Of a DNA stretch of 64,000 bases, positions 33,893 through 46,213 are shown one piece after another. The stretch's first letter is position 1. Each line of letters begins with the position of its first letter. The notes below the pieces were generated by a model that saw only the letters and a list, made by a program, of their open reading frames with translations, searched no databases and was not told the origin of the DNA. Source of the DNA: Gyromitra esculenta (Eukaryota; Ascomycota; Pezizomycetes; Pezizales; Discinaceae); the NCBI GenBank assembly GCA_038503075.1, contig JBCAML010000004.1, positions 207,149 to 271,148 of the forward strand, given 5' to 3'. Both the position numbers and the translations under genes were made by a program.

Positions 33893-36122
33893 TCAATTAC
33901 CTTGCCAACTTCGTCCCATGCAATCCAACGCTTCATAATTCATTGCAGCGCACCATGGCATATCCTTCTCACCATATGCTTTGATCGGTAAATCGTAAGC
34001 CATCCTTAGCCCTACGATTTTCCTACGATCCGCTCCGTTGACATCCGGCATATCCTTCTTGAATACCGGCACTATTTCAACGACTTCTTCTTCAAAGTCT
34101 TTAAAAAGTTCTGGAAAGATAACCACACCAGCCTCATAGCTACAGATTTTAACTTCTCCTTCTCCTTGCCCCATTAGCCTCCCTGATGGGTTTCCCAAAC
34201 AACCCCCCCAAGCCTGCGTGGAGAGGTTTGCGGAGGTCAGCATGGCCCACGCAATCTTTGTGCATGACTCGTCTACAAAACGGATGTAGGTTTTAATATG
34301 CGGTGCCGCCCGAGAGCGACCAGACAAACGTTCCTGGGTTGCCAAGGATGATGATGACTGGTCTGAAGCCGACGGTAACGTGGAAGGGTCCCAGTGACAT
34401 AAGAAAGATCGTAAGTAGTTAAGTTGCTTTTGCTGCGCCATGGATTGGATCTTGATATGAATCGCTTTGCCGGATTCGTAGCCGTTTAACGAGTCACGCA
34501 CTTCCTTAGCCGTCGGAAAAATGACTGAAAGTTTTGGTTTCTTCGGCTTAGGGGCAGATGGCGAAACACGATCATTCCTAGACGCGGAGAGCGCTCTGTA
34601 AAAGACCGGAGAAAGCCATGTATTCGACTGCCCTAAGGTTGCAATAGAGGATATCTGCACCACGATCCTTCCCGGGCTATCTTCCTCCAGGTCTAGCGAG
34701 CAATTGACAAGTGGAATACTACCCACGATTCTCTTCAACGCCATCCAGCCCCACATTTCACCTTTGCCTCTACCATCTACCTGGAACTTACCAGGGACAC
34801 TCCCGATAAAAACTGCTCTGACCCTTTCAAACGAATATCTTTCTAGCTTTCGGGTTAGATCACCGGTACGACCATTGCTGTACTCTGCGAAATATGCCAA
34901 TAAGTCACGTTTGAAAGTGTCTCCAATGTTCAAACCGATGGTATTGGTATTCCAAGGGGATTCGTTATGACTTTGAATTAGAGGGAGAAGCGGAGAGCGC
35001 CATGCTGCTTGAGTCATATTTATCTAGTCAAAAGCGATCATATTTGATGTGTGTATGATAACTCTATTCAACGATCACAGTTAGTCCACGATACCTTATA
35101 TTGAAGGCTTCAATGACCCTTAAGTGGTGTTAAAAAATAAGCACCTACTGTGCAAAATCATCGTGCCGGAATAGAATAATCATTTTTGAATAGTGAGTTC
35201 CGAAAGGCTCAGGCATGTAGGCACATATAACCGTTGTGTTCGGATAGCGCCTGCTTTGTTCCTAGAGAGTCTGTTAGGTTAAGTTGAGAAACGGCGTGCT
35301 CGGCTCGCAAACCTCAAGCCTAATTCTATTACTATCCTCTTTCCTCCAACTTCCGTGCACGATTTTGACATCAACAATGCGTCGTGTATCTGGATCAAAT
35401 TGGTCCCTGAGCCAAAAAAATCAGTCAGCTGCAGATTTTCCACTTGACTAACTGATAAAACTCTACCGCACAGCATATGAAGGCGAAGCACAGAGTGTAG
35501 CCAGACTGTTTATCAAAATACAGCAATCCACATGCACGCATAACCTTTCATACTCGGTTATCCGAACAGGAAAGAATATGACGTGTTCTTACATTACCCA
35601 GTCCAGGTCCACAAGATAATTAAATATCCATGCTTCTTTGACCATAACATCACCCAATATGTCTTTGATTCTAGCAGTATCAATATTATCCGAAGCTGGT
35701 AGATCCGTTATTGAAGTAAGCTGAAAAGGGGATGGCAAGATTTCTGCGGAGTCGCTTCTGGGTGAAGTGAGCTTTGGCTTTGCTTTGACTTGTTTTGATT
35801 TAGGATCGATTTGTGATGTAGGCGAGTCAAAGTATTCCGGCTCTCCTATTGTGAGATCGATGAAGTCAGGGGTATTTTTGAAAGTGGCATTTTTGCCTGT
35901 CTCAATGCTCTCACAGCCTATAATATGCGGCTTAGGGGAAAAGTCGTTCCTGGGGTTACTTAATAAAATCGAGCAGGTTTCAATAGGAGATCTTTTGCCA
36001 TGGAGTGGAGGAGATATCTTTCGACTAGGGGATATAAGAGCGTCTGCGTATATAGGAATGCTTTTCTTTTGGCGTTTTGGCGGTGGTTCTGGACTATCCG
36101 CAATCGTTTCATCGGGAGACAT
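33893..36122 (-). pseudogene. TDP1: tyrosyl-DNA phosphodiesterase 1, apparently inactivated
   Basis: Exons 35593-36122, 35313-35406, 35149-35261 and 33893-35063 join to 636 codons. TDP1 removes trapped topoisomerase I from DNA 3' ends in the nucleus using two HxK motifs. Family stretches are DILGDVMVKEAWIFNYLVDLDWVM, DQFDPDTRRIVDVKIVHGSW, AYMPEPFGTH and AWRSPLLPLI. The second HxK motif (PHIKTYIRF) and its partner TSANLSTQAWGG are intact. Two lesions are visible. The nucleophile position of the first motif, GTHHSKM in relatives, reads GTHYSKM (Tyr codon at 35190-35192). The conserved Trp after the HTSN motif is an in-frame TAG (35024-35026). The disordered N-terminus with a basic PPPKRQKK stretch is normal. 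Everything else is preserved, so the loss would be recent; a sequencing error or removal of the stop by splicing is possible but would not restore the His. Confidence 0.82.
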
Positions 36123-36536
36123 GGTCTAGTTGACTTGGTGATCCAGCTGCAATGTATTTGATGAGGATAGAACTGGAGCTGAGTTGGTGATGGAGGCGTA
36201 GGAATCTAGCCATGCACGCGCCAAAGTTACATGTACAGCTCAGAAGGATATATTTATACATTAAGCTCTGATGAGATCGTTTCGACAGTTATGAAGATTA
36301 CTGAAATAGTTATTTCAAAGTTTCTTCTACTAGGATTATAATATACATTCTATAATATAATGATTTTTCTCTAACCACATGAGCCTATAGATACGTGCAT
36401 TCTTTGGTTTAAAATATCTATCTCCAAATATATTCCCAAACCATCTATATAGTATCATATCCCATTAAAATTATAACATTGTCAAATCGCTTCTTGATCC
36501 CATTATTATACGTCTATTATTGGCACCATCTGATCG
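36123..36536. other. short intergenic spacer
   Basis: AT-rich 414 bp between the TDP1 start and the end of NLR1. It must contain the TDP1 promoter. A TACATGTA octamer lies at 36228. Confidence 0.4.
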
Positions 36537-38987
36537 CTACCAAGGCGAGTTATCGACTGCTCGACATCCACAGTTTGGCTGACGTAAAACCTCGCTGAAC
36601 AGAGGCAGGCAATAGTCTTTAAATTCGACGGATACCAACAGGCTACATTGCTTGTAGGCAGTATGGTTGCGATTGTATTCCAAGAATTCTGTGTGATATA
36701 CCTGTGCCCAAGACAAAAAGTTACCCAGTGAGGAAAGGGGTTCCAGAAATTCCTCGATCATCGAAGTCAGTTCACTATCTTCTTTTTTGTCGTCATTTGT
36801 GGCGTGTTGTTGCCAGTTGTGTGCTGCATACTCCAGCAACGGATACCTTTCGAGCCGGCTCTTGAGCTCATCATCTGTCTGACACGGCCCTGAGTCGAAG
36901 TCTCCAAAGGAAATATAGGTAAGACAAAACTTTGCAAGTCTGATATGCGTAGTTTTCTCGTTGATCTGATACGAAGCAGCCAAACTTTCAGCAATTCGCT
37001 CGGAGGTGAGATACTCCTCTACCGAGAAGTGCGCGAATCTAAGGACTCTAGTAACTCTATCCAGACTAACAAGACCCTCGCAGATATCCAAAACATCTTC
37101 AGGATCATTAAGTCTATTGCCTGGATCGAGAATGGCGTTGCTTATCTCTATTGAAATTCCTTCGGCAACCTCTTCAATCGTCATTGAACGAACGGAACAA
37201 ACAAGCCACTGAAATACTCGTATCGCAAGATCTCTGTCGTCATCCTGGATTCTCGCAAGAATTTTCTCGTACGCCTCGTCTAGATCTTGACTCGGTGGGA
37301 AATTGTGGAGGGTTTGTCGAATAGCTTTGTCATTTCGCAGCATTGCCACCTGCTCGAGACGACATTTTGCCCATCGAAACCTGCGCAAAGTCGTAAATAT
37401 AAAGACATATGAAAGAAAAAGCTTATTTCTATGGTAAAGGGAGATATTGCACGTATACTTACATGCCATTCGCACTTTGCACTAATTCTGCAGTGATCTC
37501 GGCCTTGACTTCAGGTTTCAGGCGTTTTAGCCTTCCATTCCGCTCCATCTCGCTCATGATATACGACTCAATGTCAACTCCAACCTTGCTCGCTTCCATT
37601 GCCACATTCGAAACACCGGAAAGTGCTAATCTCATGGAAAGATCGTTACGGCTGGTAACAAGTATGTTTGTATTGATACTCGGGTCGTCTTTGAGCTCTA
37701 ACAAACCGTCAATAACGGCTGTGCGATCGATGCACTCATCTAAACCATCAACTATGATAGCAACTTTCGGGAAGCTCTGGATAATTTTAGAGAAGACATC
37801 CTTCAGATTATCCAAAGTTACCGACTTCCCTCTATATTTCTCATAAAGAGTATCGATTTCTTTCGGGATGCCCGACGTCGATATTTGTCTGAGAATTTGG
37901 GCGATCAGAGACCCATAAAATTTCTTGGCGCTTTGCTTTGCTGGTTCCTTAGAGTCACAGTAGAAGTAAACTAGTTTGATGTCCTTACTCTGGGCCTCGG
38001 AAACTATTTTGTCGATAATAATAGAGCTTCAAAAAAAAGTTAGTGCATCGTCATGGTCCTTGCGGTGGCTGTAACTTACGATAAGATGGTCTTTCCGGCT
38101 CCGACTATATACACACACACCATTTCTTAGTTTTGATCATTGGCCTAAAGATGGTGGGATTTTTCTTACGAATTCCGTGAATCCAAAGAAATGAGTTATC
38201 TTTTTGAAACCATTCTTTGAAACGGCTCCCCTCGACGAACCATTTTCCGGTTCCCGCGTGTTGAAGCTTGCGGGCTGCGCTGTAGTTTATCTGGGAATCT
38301 GTCGGTGAAAGCCATCGCCGTATATTTTGAAGTCTCTCATCTAATTTTTATATTTTAGTAATCTTCCATAGCCATCGCTGAGGTCATTTGATCGAGAGGG
38401 TAGAATTACTCATGTCCTCCAACTTTTGTTGCTTTATTGCATTTTCTTGACCCCTCTTGAGCTCCACAACATCAATAGATATAGCACGGGTTACAGACCT
38501 GTGGGTTGTTATTAATGCGATCTCCTCCAAAATTAGGCTGGGGCAGTTTTCAAACTTACAACCCATCCGCCGAAAACAGTATTGCAAGGGTACTCTTAAG
38601 TCCTTCAATCCTTTTGATCCAATCCCCCGTTTCAGCTTCATCCAACGGCCACTTCAATCGTCCTATTGTTCTCCTCAGTTTGCTCTTCGTGGTCTGGCGT
38701 TTGCTAAGGAAGGCAACAAGCTCTCCCAGCTGGCTTTCGCACTTTTTGACGGTATCCTCTAAAATGCCACTTTTAATTATAGGCGTTTCTAGCGTTGTTG
38801 TTTTAGGATCCACAAGCCCCTTCACGGCGATCAAGATCTGGCCAAGAGCCGAGGTTTCAGCCAAAAGCTCCTTAATCTCTTCCTGGCAGCCACGGACGCT
38901 AGAGATGTAGGTATTTCCTAAGGAAACCAGCTGCCCAGCTAATGTGATAACCGTGATGATACTGGCGGTGAGCGATAGGGGATCCAT
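36537..38987 (-). CDS. NLR-like NACHT protein 1 (N-terminal helical domain, NACHT, winged helix; no ankyrins)
   Basis: Six exons (38560-38987, 38410-38498, 38170-38340, 38080-38104, 37463-38026, 36537-37380) give 706 residues. Residues 1-145 start MDPLSLTASIITVITLAG, the pattern of the fungal NLR N-terminal domain (HeLo-like/PigL_N group). A linker with RWLSPTDS, GTGKWFVEG and FLWIHG precedes the P-loop GILGAGKTILS (about 230), then Walker B IIVDGLDEC (about 330) and sensor TSRN. ANGMFRWAKCRLEQ and the helical/winged-helix part with HFSVEEYL follow. Such STAND ATPases sense non-self in the cytosol and signal through the N-terminal domain. Unlike its paralogue at 42082-46213 it stops before any ankyrin repeat; the end is Cys-containing and unrelated. 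It looks intact but short. Confidence 0.85.
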
Positions 38988-41192
38988 AATGAGTTTGTTC
39001 GGTCAGGTGGGAGGCCGGGCCACTCGTTAGAGATACCGATTAAAACTTAACTTTTGCAGTAGCAATATACGGAAAAGCGAAGTCTTAAACGGAACGAGAT
39101 CCCTCGTGTTGGTTCGATGAAATATAGCGATGGGGGTGCGTAAAATAACCTTCTCGTAGCTATTAGTGAGCTATGGATAGGAAATGATAGGAAACAGTGG
39201 GATATGTTAAAGCTAAGATGGTCTGCCTAACTTATTATATAGGACATTTGTGTTATATTTATTGTAGGCCACCCCGCTCCTCTTTCCAAGAGGCACACAA
39301 GAATAGGAGACCAATCCGTCGGGCCAACTATCCATGCGCCTCAGGGGGGCATATATGCGAAACCCGAGACAACGGAAGCAGGATCTGCCTTGGTGTTGCA
39401 TGTGTTTGGTACACGTAGTGTAATAGTGTAACACATTTGCCTGATGAAAAGAAACAACACCATGGTATATACCATGTAGATATATACCAGCTTTCTACGC
39501 TCTAGCGAGTACTAGTCACGTGCTGAATACGCTTCGAGCGAGCCCTTCATGAATAAATACGAACCCGTGAAATATGCTGCAAGAAACCAAGTATTTAGGC
39601 TAGGCCCTATTACTGTTTCCTGTGGCTGGGCTAGCTGTACAGCAGTGCCCATTTAGCGCCACCCTGCATGCTTGCTGCCAAAATTAAGCGTTTCTACCCG
39701 CTCGCGCGTATCAACATCATCGGATACTGCTAGTGGAATCTCGCAACCAGGAGTGTCATGTCTCCTTACGTAAACTGATACCAAATCCTACAGACCTCTA
39801 CTTGGATATAAGCCCCGAGCCCACAAACGACATACAGCAAAGCTATCCACCACTCAAATACTGCATGTATATGGACGGTAGGTCATACAAGTATCTAATA
39901 AAGGAGAACACAAGTACACGAGAGTTATTGTTACAAGTAACCACCTAGTTTTGAAAATGCCAATTAATGGGTATACATAGCACTCGTGGAGCAAGGTACC
40001 ATAACCTATGGACGTTGAATGTACCTATTGAATAAATGAATGGGTGGGTGGCGAAAATACCATGTCAGCTGCGTGGGACCACCTCGGATGCCATGACAAT
40101 GCACAACCACCAACCTTCAACCCCACATACAACTGTGCTCACTTCAGATATCATAGTAATAGCACTCCTTAACCAAATAACCACTAGCTAACTGTGCTTT
40201 GACAGGATCTGTATCTGGAGGCTTCCTGCAATCGATTTTGCTTCGTTTCGCTTCGCTTCCGCTCCGCTGCCAGAACCGCAGCAAGACTGACTACATGGTA
40301 GAATACAGCTGGCAGTCTTTCTAAGCTAGGTTACCTATAGGACCTGAATAGTTATTTGTTTCACAGTAGATCGTTTCGTTTCGTTTCGCTGCATGCTGCT
40401 ACTACTGTTGCTATTACTACCGGTACTAGAGGCTCAATGAAAAATGAGAGATATGGAACTGGAATCCGCTGCTTTCGATGGAGAATTGTTTCATTTAGCT
40501 GTGGTATTTCTAGAAACATCGGGTGCTGGAACTGGGTATTACTATGGAATACCAGGAGCCATAGCCCGGCCCATAGGAGCCCCTTGAAGTCTTGGACCCA
40601 CTGTTCCTGTGACAAAAATGGTGATAGGCTTAGATAGGATTGAGATCACTTTGTGTTCCCTACTTGGGCGCAAATATCTGTCCGTATTCATCAGTAATGA
40701 ATCTTGAAGTGGCAAAACTAAACAAATGCTCACGATGCCAAGGTTTTGCGAGAGATAGAATGTGAACTAACAACTAGACATACAGATGAAAATAATCCAC
40801 GCTCTCCAGAATAGTTCACTATGTAGCTACAGGTTGAGCCTTAGGTATAGGAAAAATAGCAAATAAAACTATTACATCGCACCTCAAGGATATTAGCAGT
40901 CACCTCCTTCTCAGGCCCAACACTTCCGGCCCACATTATCTCACTTGATATACAATCTTTTTCTCCTGCAATCCCTCTCCTCCGCCCTCCTACCGTCTGT
41001 ATCTTTGATTTTAGATTTTACACAATGCCATCAACACCATTTCTCGTCGATCAATTATTTCCTAGCTTTCAAGATCTCAAGCGTGCGGTTCAAGACTGGT
41101 CGACATGCACTGAATAAATTCGAATTCTGGGCCCAAGTTAGGGATAATAATCGGTTGGACTATCGATGCAAAACAAGTAGCAAAAACTTAAA

Positions 41193-41574
41193 GGGAAATT
41201 TAATGTTTAGGATACCATTTTTCTACGAGTTTGTATGTCGGATACAACAACTACTTTGTTCTGATCGCGCCCACCTTAGACCCACCACAACACTACTGCC
41301 TACACCATGTAAAATTCATACCTAAAAATCGTTTTTATCATAATCTATTTTATTTAACAATATTAAGAGAAAAATAGAACAGTGCCCGATTTTCTGTGAT
41401 TTTATTACCTCAAATCTAAAGTTTTCTTTGCCTAGCCAGCTGGTGGGCTAAATGGGGTAAGCAGCTAATAGTATAGGTTTAGTTGTGGTAGACACGGTCG
41501 AAGCGAAGTACATATGTAGTCGTGGTATCCGACATACAAATTTATTAGAAACATGGTATCCTAAACGCTTTCCC
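41193..41574. mobile_element. MITE family B, copy 2 (about 382 bp, long TIRs)
   Basis: TIRs of about 60 bp: left GGGAAATTTAATGTTTAGGATACC..., right complement GGGAAAGCGTTTAGGATACC.... Both continue through TTTGTATGTCGGATAC and end near ACAACTAC / ACGACTAC. The interior shares AGCAGCTAATAGTATAGG with copy 1, but the TIRs are longer by about 35 bp here. A further half-end (GGTATTCTAATCCTTTCCC) lies at 41672-41690. Confidence 0.78.
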
Positions 41575-41788
41575 CACTAGATTTTTTTAGGGTGACACCA
41601 TATGTTCCAACCAAGTATGGTATTTCACTACATGTATGTTCTGATGGGTCTCGGCCAAGATCCATGGTATTCTAATCCTTTCCCTAGAAATAACTCGTGA
41701 AGCGAATTGGGATTAGGTCTATTACGATGATAACTCTAGCCCTAGCCTTCGTCTAACCACCAAACCTCTATCAATTGATCAATCTATA

Positions 41789-41813
41789 GTACATACATAC
41801 ATACATACATGTA
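41789..41813. repeat. ACAT microsatellite
   Basis: About five copies of ACAT end in the octamer TACATGTA. Confidence 0.85.
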
Positions 41814-42081
41814 CCGTAAAGGACAACCCAAAATTGCGACATATATAAAGTAGCCATCGCAAGACAAATACTTTTTAACGTTTTCGTAAAGCCAGCCTTT
41901 CGGTTTGTTTCCTACAATCAATTTCTCTTTTGGTACTTATATAAATGTACGTGCATGTGCATAGTATTTGAGCCGACCCCCTTACATATATTTTCAAAAT
42001 TACACGTAAGCCTCTACAGAGAGAATATAAACGCACTAAAGGCAATTTTTGGTCTTTGTATATATACATACATGTATGCTT

Positions 42082-45000
42082 CTAAACGTTTGGTTTGCAC
42101 CGCCGCGGTCCAACATAAGCATTCGGGCTCGGCCTCCAGAGGTCTTCTAGAATTTTCGGTGATAGGTCTGGAAATCCATGAGCGAATGGCCGACTACCAA
42201 GGTTTGTGCGAATATGGCCTCCTGGGCCAATCGCAACCATGGCAAGGATTTTTCCCTTTATCTCGGCAATTGGCTTCCCTAACTGGATATTAGAATACAA
42301 TTCCTGATATTGAAAGATTTCCAAAAATTCATGTATTCACCAACTATTTGCCCATTTACCGTGAAAAAAGCAACCTCGTTTTTCCTATCAAAGTGACATC
42401 CTACGATATCTCCGGCCGCGTAGCGTCGAACTAGCTGTGCATCCATTTCATCGTCCAACATAATAGCCCCAGAATAGTCATACCCCCAAGACTTGCCAGA
42501 CATACCGGGTGGACGCTTGAGGATCTCGCTGCCGTTCACGGAATAACGGAACAGCATATCGACAAAGCCTATAGCCATTCTAATATAGATCAGCACGTTG
42601 GTAGGTATAAAAAACTCAAGGAGCGTACTAGGTACCTCGATTCCTTGATAATTTCTACTTCAAATGAATAAGTGACGCACAGGGGAGGGTTTGGGCATAT
42701 AGCCCTGGCCACAGCGCTATCAGGGTCGTTTCCTACTGATCATCACATTAACCGATGCTATCAGACAAATCGAAATATAATATTAAACAGTCCCTTCACT
42801 TACTATTTTTAAGCTCAAGTCCATCCATGCTAAATTCCAATAGTGGTGTTTTATCCCAACACATTGGTCCAGATTTGTCAACCATAGCCAAACTCTCAGG
42901 AATATCGACCACTCTTGAGAGCCTCTCAAGCGCAGGGTGGTTGTGATACTCGGAAGCATACAGTACAGGTGACCATCCATCGCTGTCTTTGCTGTGGGGA
43001 TCCGCGCCAGCTCGAAGAAACCGTTCCACGATATCAACATTCCCATTTGCAGCTGCAATGTGGAGTGATAATCCCATATTTTCGCGGCCGACAGTCTCTC
43101 TCAAACTAAGAAGGAAACCAACAATCTTATCCCAATCGGAGTAGGCCGCTTCCTGTAAGAGTATCCGAAATATACCGTCGCGTATACATATAGCTTTTGC
43201 TGTGCTATTCTGGAGAATAGTCTTGACAATTTTGAGATGTCCAGAAGCGATCGCCAGCCGTAAACTTAACAGAAAGAAATCTTCTTCATAACTTTCTTCT
43301 GGTGTTGATAATAACATAGCTTCCCCCCTTTGCAACAGGATGCGGCAAGGTTTCTCGAATCCCTGCATACAGGACAATATAAAGGCTTGTCCGAAAGGAT
43401 TCTCAAGATCTTGCATGACCTCCTCTAGAGTTGTGGGGACACCTCGACGTTTGAAATAATCTGCTTCTATCAAGACTTCGAACACACTTCCACAACCCGC
43501 CCATCCTGCGGCGGTCAAAGGGTTACTAATTAAATGGACCTGGAAACGTTCCGGGTCTGCGCCAAAATCGAGTAATGTTTGCACGCACTGTGCTTGGCCT
43601 TCTTTCGCGGCTGTAGTTAATGGATTTAGGCTCGAACCCTGGCTTTCTTTTTCTTCTCTTTCCGCCCCGTTCTCTAACAAAAGGCGCAATACCTCTTCAT
43701 GGCCACCTATAATCGCTGCAAGCAAAGGAGAGTCGTGTCGACCACCCACAGCATTGACATCTGCACCAAGCTCTAAAAGCTCTCTCGCTGCTTGCAGTTG
43801 GCCCATTTCTGCAGCAAAATATATGGGGGTTGCGGGTTGCCAGGAAGGTGACCTATTGACAATAGATGCAGCAGTATTGAACTCCCCTATATCATATAAC
43901 TCTCTCCACAATGTGAATTTCCCAGAATCCTGACCCAAGTGAAAGAACTTTAAAATAAGTTGATCAAGAATCTCGTCGTTCCCATGTACATATCTAAATC
44001 TTGCAATATGCTTTGGCCAATTATGTACCGCGTAGCCCAAAAATGGGTATTCTTCGCGTTGAATTTCGTAGTCATCGCAAGGTCCATCGTCGAAATCGTC
44101 AAGCATTATATAGGTGAGGCAAAATTTCCCCAGTTCTGCTTGGGAAACTTCGGTTTTAAAATGATAACTGGATGCTGAACTCTGGATAATGTTGGCTGAT
44201 ATAAGATATTCTTTGACTGTGAAATGGGCCAATCCTAGCTTAAATGTCGATTCATCCAACTCAACTAGCCCTCCACATATGTCTAGTATATCCCTTGGTT
44301 CGTTGAGCACGTTGTCCGGGTCCCTCGATTCATCCCCAATTTCCACAGCAATTCCATCCACTACTTCCATCAATTTCATTGGTCTTGTGGAGAAAAGGAG
44401 CCATCGAAGTATACGTATTGCTATTAGGCTGTCTTCCTCGGATATCGCGCAGAGGATTCTCTCGTAGGTTTTATCTAATGTTGGTGGAAGAGACTTTAGC
44501 GCATTTTTGATTGCCTTATCGTTCCTTAGTTTTGCAATTTGGTCTAGACAACACTTTGCCCACCGAAACCTTTAAGTAGGAAAAATCAGTCGTATTTTTT
44601 CCAAATAAGATCGACTAAAAAGAAGAAAAACTTACATTCCGTTAGCACCTTTCACCAGAGTTGCCGTGATATCATTTTTGGTCGTAGGTTTGAGCAATGC
44701 TAATTTTGGCTGTCGCTGTATTTCGTTGTTCACAAAATTCTTGATATCGGCGGAAACGTCATCCTTTTTGATTGAGAGGCTCGAGAGATTTGCGAATTGC
44801 AATTTTATATCAAGTTCATTTCGACTTGTTATCAGGATACTCAGGTTATCCAACATGCGGAGTTGTTCCACTACTCGGAATAAGTCGGGGCGTTCGGTAC
44901 ACTCATCAAGTGCATCCATGACAATGATGACTCTTTGAAATTTCTTAATGATTCCGTGTAAGTTTTGTTCTAGCATCCACCTATTAGGTGGCTGCCTTCC

Positions 45001-46213
45001 GTGATCCGAATCTCTATACAAGGGTTCTAGAATTTCGAGCGTCTGAGTTTTCTCACGGATGAGCTGAGCGACGATCGATCCCATGAAACCGAGCAAGGTC
45101 TGCTTAACAGTCTCTTTGAAATCAAAATAAAAGTAGGCAATTATAGTATCCTTTTCTTTGGTTTTCATTTCAAACATAATTCGATCTATTATGAGTGATC
45201 TAGATAGAACTCGGCGTTAGCTTATCATCCATCTATATTGATATCATTTACGATACATGGACATATACTTACGAAAGGATTGTTTTTCCAGCACCCGCTA
45301 TTTAGCAATATATATCAGTCAGCTAAAATCACAATATTCTATTTTCATTTGTTTCCAACAGGTGATTCGTACGTATACCATGTAGCCAGAGAAACTGATT
45401 TTTGCACTGGAGCCAATCTTGGAAATTTTTTCCTTCGGTGAACCATCTACCGGTTCCAGCTTGCTGAAGCTTACAAGAGGCGAAATGATTAGTTGTTGGA
45501 TCGGCAGGCGAAACCCAAAGCAAAATTTTCGATAGTAGCTTCTCTATATATATCAGCAATGCACCATGTCGGAAATTTGTGAAACAGCATTGAAAGCAAA
45601 AACGAACCCTTTTGAGCTGTTTCGCTCTTCTTGCTCTCTGTGACCTGAAGATTTTTCATTTCTTCAAGATCACTGTGAATCATGCGTGTCAAGGCCCTTT
45701 TTGCCCAGTTAGAAACCACTTTTCCACAATGAAAATAAAATAACAGTTTGAAGCCAAGACTTACAGCCCATCAGCAGACATCGCGAACGTAAATGTGCTC
45801 CTGTACCGTCCAATCTTCTCGATCCAACCCTTGGTTTCGCTTTCCTTCATTGGCCAGGTAAGGCGCTTTATCACTTTCTGCACCCTTGATCTTGGGTTTT
45901 GATACCTCTCCAAGTCTTCCATCATATCTGCTAACATTTTACCACAATTTTCAACAGGGACAGTCATCGCTCTTGCCATACCACTGGTATCTGCTTTGGG
46001 AGCGGCGATGGTGGCGCTGCTACTCTCGGGAGGATCCATAATAGCCTTGAGTGCATGAAGTATACCGCTAAGTGAGGAGAGTTCTTCAACAAGCTCCCGA
46101 AGGTCTTTCGGGAAATCTTTGACGGCATTTCCATAGGAATAAGCTGCTGATAAAAGCTGGCCGGTTGCTGTGAGCACACCCACTATACTACATGATAACG
46201 AAAACGAATCCAT
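42082..46213 (-). CDS. NLR-like protein 2: N-terminal domain, NACHT, winged helix, ankyrin repeats, SPRY
   Basis: Nine exons (45765-46213, 45608-45696, 45379-45543, 45273-45297, 44636-45199, 42804-44569, 42636-42732, 42345-42579, 42082-42303) give about 1203 residues. The N-terminus MDSFSLSCSIVGVLTATG matches the fungal NLR N-terminal domain. Residues 200-235 have WVSPADP, GTGRWFTEG and FLWLH. The P-loop is AGAGKTILS (about 235), Walker B IIVMDALDEC (about 333), sensor TSRNE. Then come ANGMFRWAK..., HFTVKEYL, and about six ankyrin repeats (from PIYFAAEMGQLQAARELLE, about 678, to about 1000). The C-terminal SPRY domain (about 1025-1190) has SFEVEII, GFVD, SWGYDYSG, AGDIVGCHFD and FFTVNGQIVG. 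SPRY would be a second ligand-binding module. The last intron is only 41 nt in this model; a 56-nt alternative removes the NG loop. Exons 2, 4 and 5 have the same lengths as in NLR1. Confidence 0.85.

Larger units (their letters stand above)
38988..42081. other. 3.1-kb spacer between the two NLR genes
   Basis: It contains MITE family B copy 2 (41193-41574), an ACAT microsatellite (41789-41813), low-complexity CGTTTCGTTTCG runs near 40235-40390 and TACATGTA octamers at 41629, 41806 and 42069. No coding frame is convincing. The segment next to 38988 should hold the NLR1 promoter. Confidence 0.4.

Noticed and set aside
35024..35063. Stop codon in TDP1 removed by using CTTTTGACTAG as a 3' splice site.
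   Set aside because: This would remove the conserved HTSN strand and would not restore the missing catalytic His, so the gene would still be inactive; kept only as an alternative splice form.
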